From: Zipacnadum sp036504235
Lineage (GTDB): Bacteria > Armatimonadota > Zipacnadia > Zipacnadales > Zipacnadaceae
Assembly: GCA_036504235.1 (NCBI GenBank)
Contig: DASXVN010000019.1
Span: forward strand, 1 to 64,000
Direction of reading: 5' to 3'
DNA: 64,000 bases
Part shown: positions 34,396-40,545 of the stretch, piece after piece
Numbering within the stretch: position 1 is the first letter of the stretch
Layout of the letters: the number at the start of each line of letters is the position of its first letter
Position numbers and translations under genes: made by a program
Notes under the pieces: generated by a model
Seen by the model: the letters and a program-made list of their open reading frames with translations, nothing else
Databases searched by the model: none
What the model was told of the DNA's origin: nothing

Positions 34396-35199
34396 CTAGG
34401 CCCCGGACCACGGCGACAGCGGCGCCGGCGCGACCACGACCCGCACCTGGTCGGCCAGCCGCCGCTGCAACTCCGCGGCCAGCGCGGCCAGACAGGGGCT
34501 CTCGCTCTCCGCATGACCTGCGGTAATCAACGCCAGACCGGCGGCCCGCGCCTCCGCGGCCGGGTGATAGCCAATCTCTCCGGTGATCAGCACCTGTGCG
34601 CCGGCGGCCCGCGCCGCCTCCGCCCCGCTCTTGCCGGAGCCGGGGAGCACCGCCACGCGCTGCACCATCCCGTCCCCCGCCCACCGCACGTCTGGGGCCG
34701 CCAGGAGGTCCCTCACGGTCGCGGCCAACTCCGCCAGACTTTGCGGCGCGGGCAAGTCACCGACCCGGCCGCCTCCCGTCTCCCCGGCCGCGACTGTCTC
34801 GCCGGGCAAGGGCAGCAGCGGGCGCACCCCCCGCAAGCCCAGGACCGCCGCCAGCACCGCGCCGGGACTCACGCGCGGCGCGGCATCCAGGTTGGTGTGC
34901 GCGACCAGGAGCCCGTAGTCGCAGCGGAGCAACTCGGCCAGCAGCCGACCGGCCGGCTGGTCGGTGCGGACCGCGGTCAGGGGGTCAAACAGTAAGGGGT
35001 GATGCACGAGGATCAGCTCGGCCCGCTCGGCGCGGGCCCGTGCGAGCACCGCGGGCGTCAACTCCAGCGCCACCAGCAAGGCGTTCACCGGCTGATCGGG
35101 GCGACCGACCTGCAAGCCGACCGCATCCCAGTCCTCCGCCCAGGCGACCGGGGCGACTTCCTCCAGGGCGGCCATGATCGTGGCAGTAGTTAGAGCCAT
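34396..35199 (-). CDS. Nif3-like dinuclear metal centre protein
   Basis: A 267-residue member of the NIF3/YbgI/YqfO family, toroidal hexamers with a two-metal site. Some homologues relate to GTP cyclohydrolase I type 2 or DNA-damage resistance, but the activity is unsettled. Metal ligands are visible: VHHPLLF at His66/His67, HTNLD at His101/Asp105, and late GEIGYH and GHAESES. AGAGGTG precedes the ATG. A perfect CIRCE element starts 13 bases upstream of the start codon, suggesting HrcA heat-shock control of this minus-strand unit. That would be unusual for the family. Confidence 0.9.
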   Translation of the reverse strand: MALTTATIMAALEEVAPVAWAEDWDAVGLQVGRPDQPVNALLVALELTPAVLARARAERAELILVHHPLLFDPLTAVRTDQPAGRLLAELLRCDYGLLVAHTNLDAAPRVSPGAVLAAVLGLRGVRPLLPLPGETVAAGETGGGRVGDLPAPQSLAELAATVRDLLAAPDVRWAGDGMVQRVAVLPGSGKSGAEAARAAGAQVLITGEIGYHPAAEARAAGLALITAGHAESESPCLAALAAELQRRLADQVRVVVAPAPLSPWSGA

Positions 35200-35211
35200 C
35201 TCGCACCTCTT

Positions 35212-35238
35212 TTAGCACTCTCCACTAGCGAGTGCTAA
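35212..35238. promoter_or_regulatory. CIRCE element, HrcA repressor operator
   Basis: The consensus TTAGCACTC-N9-GAGTGCTAA is present without a mismatch. HrcA binds this operator to repress groE and dnaK operons in many bacteria. Here no chaperone gene is adjacent. It lies 13 bases upstream of the nif3-like start (minus strand), the usual 5'-leader position of CIRCE. It is also 15 bases upstream of the -35 box of the fmdB-like promoter (plus strand). Either or both genes could be controlled. Confidence 0.92.
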
Positions 35239-35252
35239 CTAGCTTTGGAAGA

Positions 35253-35281
35253 TTGACAAGGGGGTATACTAAGTGTACAAT
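35253..35281 (+). promoter_or_regulatory. Sigma-70 promoter of the fmdB-like gene
   Basis: A perfect TTGACA (35253-35258) and TACAAT (35276-35281) are 17 bases apart. Transcription would start near 35288, leaving a ~60-base leader with GGAGGAG before the ATG at 35349. Confidence 0.8.
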
Positions 35282-35348
35282 ACACTCAAGCGCCTCTAGG
35301 CGCAACGCAAGGTAACACTAGTCTTTTCCTCTCTGGAGGAGTCCCGCT

Positions 35349-35621
35349 ATGCCGATGTACGATTACAAGTGTGAGAAATGCGGCCATCGCTTTGAGGTTG
35401 AGCATGGCCTGAACGATCCGGCCCCCAAGACCTGTGTGGCTAAGGGCTGCGGTGGACAGGTGTCGCGTGTCTTCACGGCGCCCGCCATCATGTTCAAGGG
35501 CAAGGGCTGGCATGTGAACGACTACGGCCGGAGCGGCTCCACCAAGCCGGCTCCCGCCTGCGCGGCGGCCGCCGGTGGCGGTTGCGCCCACGGCAAGTGC
35601 CCTGCCGCCAGCACTGACTAA
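35349..35621 (+). CDS. FmdB-family zinc ribbon protein
   Basis: A 90-residue protein starting MPMYDYKCEKCGH, the hallmark of the FmdB/CxxC zinc ribbon family. Zinc ligands are Cys8, Cys11, Cys29 and Cys34. A Gly/Ala tail contains further Cys and His (GGGCAHGKCPA). FmdB was named as a putative regulator of amide utilisation, but most members have unknown roles. It has its own strong promoter and terminator, so it is monocistronic. In some bacteria, as I recall, such genes neighbour heat-shock genes, which would fit the upstream CIRCE element; that link is inference. Confidence 0.9.
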   Translation: MPMYDYKCEKCGHRFEVEHGLNDPAPKTCVAKGCGGQVSRVFTAPAIMFKGKGWHVNDYGRSGSTKPAPACAAAAGGGCAHGKCPAASTD

Positions 35622-35652
35622 GCCGGCGCCCCCACCCTTCGAGAATAACGGC

Positions 35653-35683
35653 AACGGCCCCCAAGCGGGGGCCGTTTTGCTTT
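35653..35683 (+). terminator. Rho-independent terminator of the fmdB-like gene
   Basis: A perfect 10-bp stem (35653-35662 with 35667-35676; arms AACGGCCCCC and GGGGGCCGTT) with loop AAGC is followed by TTGCTTT. It is placed 31 bases after the fmdB stop and also lies beyond the end of the convergent minus-strand gene. Confidence 0.88.
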
Positions 35684-35734
35684 ATGGGGTAATATTCGCG
35701 CCGGCGGCCGCAGTCTCCTGCTCGCGCCGACCGA

Positions 35735-36589
35735 CTAGGGGTTGGCGGGCGGCGTCGCGACCGGCGCCGGAGCCGGATTCGGCGCGGGCGCCGCGGCCGG
35801 CGCGGCCTCCGCGGCGGGAGGCGTCGCGGCCGGAGCGGCCGGGGCGATCTCCGCCGCCGGACTGCTATAGAGGATGGAAATGAGCTGCGGCAGCAGTTGC
35901 GGGTAGTGGTGCACCACGAAGTTGAGGGCCTTGGCGGTCAGCCGCGGGAAGGTGCGAGCCACCAGCTTGGCGATATCCCCCAGCAGTCGCGGGTACCGCT
36001 CCGCCAGACGCAATTGGACTTCCTTGAGCGTGTCGGGGAACTCGCGCTGAATAACCTCCAGCACCGCCCCGTACAGGTCCGGATACTTCTGCGTCACCAG
36101 GTCGGCCGCCTGGGCGCGGCGCTCGGGACCGGGCGGCAGCTTGGCGAGGTCCTCCACGAAGCCGGGGTATTGCTCGTTGACCAGTTGGCTCACCCGCAGC
36201 TTGAGCTTCTCGTCCTTGCCGATCGCCTGCATGATGGTGCGCGGAACGTCCGGGTACTCGGTGCGGATCAGGGGGTTCAGCGCCGGCATCACGGTGGTCA
36301 GCAGGTCGGGCTGCTCGGTGAGCAGGAACTGGATCAGCTCCTGCGAGAGCTGCGGATATTGCGTCTCGACCAGCTTCGCCAGCCGGTCGGACACGTCGCT
36401 GCTGCCGGCCAAGAACATCCCCACCAGGCCCTGAGCCTGGTCCTGAACGGCGGCCGCCGGGCCAGCCGGGGCCTTGTCCTCCGTTACGGTCGCGGCCGGC
36501 GCGCACGCCGGTCCCGGGGTCTGGGCCAGAACGCCCGTCGCCGCCAGCAGTAGGCTCAGCAGGCTCAGCAGGGGCAGGCGAGCGGTCAT
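35735..36589 (-). CDS. Secreted protein with 15-residue YP helical repeats
   Basis: A 284-residue protein with a signal peptide (LPLLSLLSLLLAATGVLAQ). Residues ~70-245 contain about nine repeats beginning with an aromatic-proline pair (YPQL, QPDL, YPDV, YPGF, YPDL, FPDT, YPRL, FPRL, YPQL). The last five are exactly 15 residues apart, and the first two are also 15 apart. Each is a short amphipathic helix after the YP turn. The C-terminus (~245-284) is a Pro/Ala linker. I do not recognise the family. Its ATG overlaps the anti-sigma stop (ATGA), making it the third gene of the ECF sigma operon. It may be the envelope sensor or main output of that system. Confidence 0.72.
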   Translation of the reverse strand: MTARLPLLSLLSLLLAATGVLAQTPGPACAPAATVTEDKAPAGPAAAVQDQAQGLVGMFLAGSSDVSDRLAKLVETQYPQLSQELIQFLLTEQPDLLTTVMPALNPLIRTEYPDVPRTIMQAIGKDEKLKLRVSQLVNEQYPGFVEDLAKLPPGPERRAQAADLVTQKYPDLYGAVLEVIQREFPDTLKEVQLRLAERYPRLLGDIAKLVARTFPRLTAKALNFVVHHYPQLLPQLISILYSSPAAEIAPAAPAATPPAAEAAPAAAPAPNPAPAPVATPPANP

Positions 36590-37452
36590 CGGAAGGCGCC
36601 CCCGGAGGCCGAGACCGGCTGGACATGCACGCCGTTAGGCGCGCCCTCCAGGTAGGAAGACAGCACCGCGCCGGCGATCATGCCGCCGATTGCCTCATCG
36701 GCGAAGTTGCCGGAGGTTCGCCGCGCGGCGCGGGGCTCGTCGTCCGCTTTGACCGCGGCCACCCGGGGCCTCGCCAGCGGCGCGGAGGCCAGTCGGACGG
36801 GCGTGGCGCTGTCCGCTTGCGTCATGACGGCCGCCGTAACCGAGGGCTCCGCGTGGGCTGCCGCCGGACGGGGCCGCGCTACGTTCACCAGCGGGGCGGG
36901 CGCCGGAACGGAGAAACCGGCCCCGGGGGCGGGCACGATCTTCCCGCGAACGGCGCGCAGCGGCGCGGGCGTGGCGGAGGGAGTCGGGAGTGCGGCCAGC
37001 CGCGGCGCGGCGGCCCGGGAAACCCCGCGAACCGCGGGCGGCGCTGCGGCAACCGGGGAGTTCGCCGGCGCGACCGCCACCCCGGAGGCGGGCGGCGTGG
37101 TCGGCGGCAGATGAACGCTCAGGGCGAGGGCCACCACGGCGAGGGCGAGTCCGGCCGCGGCCAGAGCCGGGGCGGAGTACCATCGCTGCGAGGCCGCTAC
37201 CGGCCTCACGGGCAGCGCGGCCATCTTGATGCGACGGGCCAGATCGCGGGGCGGCTCAGGGGCCGTCTGCGCATGCAGCGCCGCCAGCGCCGTTTCGAGA
37301 CGCCGGGCCGAGGCGGCACAGGCAGAGCAGGCATGCAGATGCTCGGCCAAGCGGGTTTCCGCCGACGCCGGTAGCTCTCCCGCCACCCGCCGCCGCAGCC
37401 ATCGCTCGGTCTGTTTGCAGTTGATCGCAGACAACTTGTTCATTCTCCTCAT
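36586..37452 (-). CDS. Zinc-finger anti-sigma factor, membrane bound
   Basis: A 288-residue anti-sigma factor. The N-terminal zinc-binding (ZAS/zf-HC2) domain shows Cys12 and His38-x3-Cys42-x2-Cys45 (HLHACSAC). One membrane helix is at ~93-115 (APALAAAGLALAVVALALSV). It is followed by a ~170-residue Ala/Pro-rich extracytoplasmic tail without a known domain. It should hold the ECF sigma factor encoded just upstream until an envelope signal releases it. ATG 37452 or ATG 37443 (MNKLSAINC) are both possible; neither has ideal Shine-Dalgarno spacing. It overlaps the next gene by four bases. Confidence 0.85.
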   Translation of the reverse strand: MRRMNKLSAINCKQTERWLRRRVAGELPASAETRLAEHLHACSACAASARRLETALAALHAQTAPEPPRDLARRIKMAALPVRPVAASQRWYSAPALAAAGLALAVVALALSVHLPPTTPPASGVAVAPANSPVAAAPPAVRGVSRAAAPRLAALPTPSATPAPLRAVRGKIVPAPGAGFSVPAPAPLVNVARPRPAAAHAEPSVTAAVMTQADSATPVRLASAPLARPRVAAVKADDEPRAARRTSGNFADEAIGGMIAGAVLSSYLEGAPNGVHVQPVSASGGAFR

Positions 37453-37491
37453 CCCGGAGCCACGCTCCGGAAAACCCCACCCGACCCACCT

Positions 37492-38205
37492 CTACGGCAG
37501 GTGCCGCAGCCGGCGCTGCTCCGCCTGGAGCAGCAGATTCTGCTGATATTTCTCGTATTCCTTGGCAAAGGCATCGCGGGCCCGGGCTACCCGGGACTTG
37601 AGCGTGCCCAGCGGACAACGTAGCGTCTGGGCCGCCTCGCGATACTCCATGCCCTCCAGATCCACCAGGGTCAGGACCAGCCGATGCTGCGGTCGCATCC
37701 CGGCCAGAATCTCGCGGACCGCCCGCTGCGTCTCGTTGCGCTCGACTTCCTGAGCAGGCAGCAGGTCGTTCTCGTCGGCCAGATCGCGCTCCACGGAGCC
37801 GTCCTCGGTGCTGACCGGCGCGTCCAGCGAGGGGCCTTCCACGGCCCGGCGGCGCTTGCGGCGGCGCAGCTCGTTGATTGAGGCGTTCACCGCGATGCGA
37901 TACAGCCAGGTCCGGAAGCTGGCGTTACCCTGAAATTGAAAAGAGCGCAAGGCAGAGAGGGCCTTGAGAAAGATCTCCTGCGTCAGGTCATCGGCGTCAT
38001 CGGCGCCGCACATGCGGTAAACGATGCCGTAAACACGGCGGTGGTACATGTCTACCAATCGCCCGAAGGCTTCCGTGTCCCCTTCCCGAGCGCGCTCCAC
38101 CAGGAGCACTTCCTCGCTAACTTCAGGGGCCACGGCGGCGGCAGTTGGTACCGCAGCTTTTTCCTTATTTACCAACACATTAGCCCCCACAAGGTTCCTT
38201 TGCAC
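37492..38205 (-). CDS. ECF-type RNA polymerase sigma factor
   Basis: A sigma-70-family ECF factor of up to 237 residues. Region 2 has DADDLTQEIFLKALSALRSF (the usual DAEDLTQEVFLKA motif) and FRTWLYRIAVNASINELRRRKRR. Region 4 has the helix-turn-helix EYREAAQTLRCPLGTLKSRVARARD. It directs transcription of envelope or stress genes when freed by the downstream anti-sigma factor. The listed start is GTG 38205; GTG 38190 or the GTG/TTG near 38170 are also possible, since family similarity begins only around VLLVERAREGD. It is the first gene of a three-gene operon with a clear promoter at 38259-38287. Confidence 0.9.
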   Translation of the reverse strand: MQRNLVGANVLVNKEKAAVPTAAAVAPEVSEEVLLVERAREGDTEAFGRLVDMYHRRVYGIVYRMCGADDADDLTQEIFLKALSALRSFQFQGNASFRTWLYRIAVNASINELRRRKRRRAVEGPSLDAPVSTEDGSVERDLADENDLLPAQEVERNETQRAVREILAGMRPQHRLVLTLVDLEGMEYREAAQTLRCPLGTLKSRVARARDAFAKEYEKYQQNLLLQAEQRRLRHLP

Positions 38206-38258
38206 GGTCCTACCTTAGCCGAGTTCGCGAAGCACGGATATCCGAAGGGATAGCCCGC

Positions 38259-38287
38259 AATCTACTACCTGATGTAGTTATTGTCAA
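38259..38287 (-). promoter_or_regulatory. Promoter of the ECF sigma operon with a spacer dyad
   Basis: On the minus strand TTGACA (38287-38282) and TAGATT (38264-38259) are 17 bases apart. A perfect dyad ACTAC-N5-GTAGT (38264-38278) fills the spacer next to the -10 box. It is a likely operator for an unknown repressor or for BlaI-like control. Confidence 0.65.
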
Positions 38288-38360
38288 GGACGATTTTGTC
38301 CATGGATAGAATCCGGCTAGATCCGGCTCGAAGGTACTGGGCCGGGCGGGCCGTTTCCCT

Positions 38361-38489
38361 GTAGGGGCGGAAGTTGCCCGGTCTGCCGCGCGGACGCTGC
38401 GTCCGCCTAATCTCAGCCCGCGCACTTCGCACAGGTTCGTGGTAGTCGCGGGCGGAGATTCGGCGCAGACGCCGAACTTCCGCCCCTAC
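38361..38489. repeat. MITE-like element with 15-bp terminal inverted repeats
   Basis: GTAGGGGCGGAAGTT at 38361-38375 is repeated inverted at 38475-38489, enclosing ~99 bases. The interior contains further short palindromes (GCGGACGCTGCGTCCGC at ~38390). No coding frame is seen. The GTAGGGGCGGA end is shared with the 27-bp inverted repeat at 30971-31048. The rest of the 38288-38552 gap holds only a partial CCCCCGCCCTGCA repeat near 38512. Confidence 0.7.
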
Positions 38490-38552
38490 CACGGCTACGG
38501 CTCGTCACCTAGCCCCCGCCCTGCAAAAGGCAACGACGGCTGTGATCACGCT

Positions 38553-40490
38553 TTAGTCCGCCCCCGCGGGCCCGGTGCCGGCGGGGCCGGTGGGCTTGAT
38601 GCCTAGCGCTGCCGCCATGACCTTGCAGGCGATGGGCGCGGCCGCGGAGGCGCCGTGTTTGCCCTCCGCCACGAAGACGACCGCCACGTACTTGGGATTC
38701 TCGTACGGCGCGAAGCAGGTGAACCAAGCGTGGGCCGGGCGCGAGGGGTCGGTCTCGGCGGAACCGGTCTTGCCGCCCACCGAGACGCCCAGGTTTCGCA
38801 TGGCGCCGGCCGTGCCGTGTTCACTGGTCACCGCCAGGCGCATGCCCTGGCGGACCTCCTCCAGCACCTTGGGGGCCACGTCCACCTTGTGCCCCTCCGG
38901 CTGGGTGAAGGTCTGCAGACCGTAGCCGGTCCAGGCCGGCCAGGTGATGCTGTTAATCAGGCGCGGCGTGAGCAGCCAGCCGCCGTTGGCCACCGCGGCG
39001 GTGACCACGGCCATCTGCAGCGGCGTGACCGACAGATAGCCCTGGCCGATAACATAGTGCAGCGTCTCGCCGGTGGTCCAGCGCGTCTGGTATTTCTGCA
39101 GCTTCCAGTCCCGGTCGGGCACGGTACCGGCCACCTCATCGCTGAGGCCAATCCCGGTGCGGCTCCCCAGGCCGAAACGGCGGGCGAAGTCGGCCAGCGT
39201 GTCGCTGCTGAGCCCCTTGCTGAGCACTAGATTGTAGAAGTAAACATCGCAAGACTCGGCGATGCCCTTGAGAAAATCCACGATCCCATGGGTGGTCCAG
39301 CAGCCGAAACGCGCGTGGTCCGCGCCCTCGTAGATGCCGCCGGAGCAGGTGTAGCTGTCGTTGAGGCTGAGGTTGGTGGTGGACAGGGCGGCGGCGGCGC
39401 TGATCATCTTGAAAATCGAGCCGGGCGGATAGAGCATGGCGGTGGCATGGTTGATCAGCGGCTTGCTCGGATTGCTGGTGAGCGCCTGCCACTGCTGCGG
39501 GGTGAAGCCTTTGACCCATTGATTGGCGTCGTAGGTCGGACGGCTGGCCATGACCAGCACCTCGCCGGTCTGCGCGTCCATCAGCACTACGGCGCCGGCC
39601 GTGCCGACGGTCTGGAGGGTCTCATCCAGGGCGTCTTCGGCCACCTTCTGCAGTTGCGCATCGAGCGTCAGGCAGACCGAGGCGCCGGGCACGGGCGGGC
39701 GCTCCGCGATGATGCCGGTGGGCGCGCCGCCGGCCTTAACTTCGTAAAGCCGATAGCCCCGGCGCCCCTGGAGCAGGGGGATGACGCCCGGGTAGTCAGG
39801 CTGCGTCGTCGTCTCCAGCAGCTTCTCCACGCCGGCCTGGCCCACCAGCGAGTCGGCGGCGTAGATGTCGTCCGGGGTGCTCAGGGGCGGCGCATGCTGC
39901 GGGTCCATCCCCGGGTAGACCAGGTCCTTGTTGTCCTCGTATTGCGAGGCGGTGATGGCCCGCGCATAGCCCAGCACGTGGGCCGCCAGGCGGCCGCGCG
40001 GGTAATTCCGGCGCACCTCAATGCCGATCTGCACGCCCGGCAACTCTAGCTTGCGGGCCTCAATCTGGGCGACGACCTTGAAGGGCACGTCCTCCCCCAC
40101 GCCGGTCAGGACCCCCGAGTCGAGCGCCTGCCGGCTGAGGGCATCCTTCAGGGCGGCCCGCACCTCCGGCATGGGGACTTCCAGAATCTGCGTGAGCGTC
40201 CGCACGATGCGCTCGGCGGCGACCTGGTCCTTCTTGGGGTACTCCGCGGGGACTATCTCCACGTCCCACTGGGGGTGGTTTTCCGCCAGCAGCAGCCCGT
40301 GGCGGTCCTTAATCAGCCCGCGCGGGGCGGACTCCCAGACGATCTTGGTCCGGTTGCCGGCGGCCTCCCGCGCGTAGTGGTTCCACTGCGTGAACTGCAG
40401 CGTCCACAGGCGCACGACCAGCGTCAGGAGCGCAAACGCGGCCAGGAGCATGAGCAGCCTAATTCGGTTTTCCGTACCCGCGATTTCCAT
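38553..40490 (-). CDS. mrdA: Penicillin-binding protein 2 (peptidoglycan transpeptidase)
   Basis: A 645-residue class B PBP that cross-links peptidoglycan during elongation. One N-terminal membrane helix (LLMLLAAFALLTLVVRLW) is followed by the pedestal/dimerisation domain (PRGLIKDRHGLLLAEN, VRRNYPRGRLAAHVLGYA). The transpeptidase domain has the active-site Ser358-x-x-Lys361 (PPGSIFK), SCD in SCDVYFYN (usual in PBP2) and KTG at 574 (GGKTGSAE). The end is Gly/Pro-rich. It follows the PBP1A gene by 55 bases on the same strand, so they are likely cotranscribed. No mreBCD or rodA is seen on this side. Confidence 0.93.
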   Translation of the reverse strand: MEIAGTENRIRLLMLLAAFALLTLVVRLWTLQFTQWNHYAREAAGNRTKIVWESAPRGLIKDRHGLLLAENHPQWDVEIVPAEYPKKDQVAAERIVRTLTQILEVPMPEVRAALKDALSRQALDSGVLTGVGEDVPFKVVAQIEARKLELPGVQIGIEVRRNYPRGRLAAHVLGYARAITASQYEDNKDLVYPGMDPQHAPPLSTPDDIYAADSLVGQAGVEKLLETTTQPDYPGVIPLLQGRRGYRLYEVKAGGAPTGIIAERPPVPGASVCLTLDAQLQKVAEDALDETLQTVGTAGAVVLMDAQTGEVLVMASRPTYDANQWVKGFTPQQWQALTSNPSKPLINHATAMLYPPGSIFKMISAAAALSTTNLSLNDSYTCSGGIYEGADHARFGCWTTHGIVDFLKGIAESCDVYFYNLVLSKGLSSDTLADFARRFGLGSRTGIGLSDEVAGTVPDRDWKLQKYQTRWTTGETLHYVIGQGYLSVTPLQMAVVTAAVANGGWLLTPRLINSITWPAWTGYGLQTFTQPEGHKVDVAPKVLEEVRQGMRLAVTSEHGTAGAMRNLGVSVGGKTGSAETDPSRPAHAWFTCFAPYENPKYVAVVFVAEGKHGASAAAPIACKVMAAALGIKPTGPAGTGPAGAD

Positions 40491-40545
40491 AAGGGTAAGG
40501 GGTCTCCGGAGGGTGAGGGCAGGGCGAGGCCCGGCGCGCCCGCGC

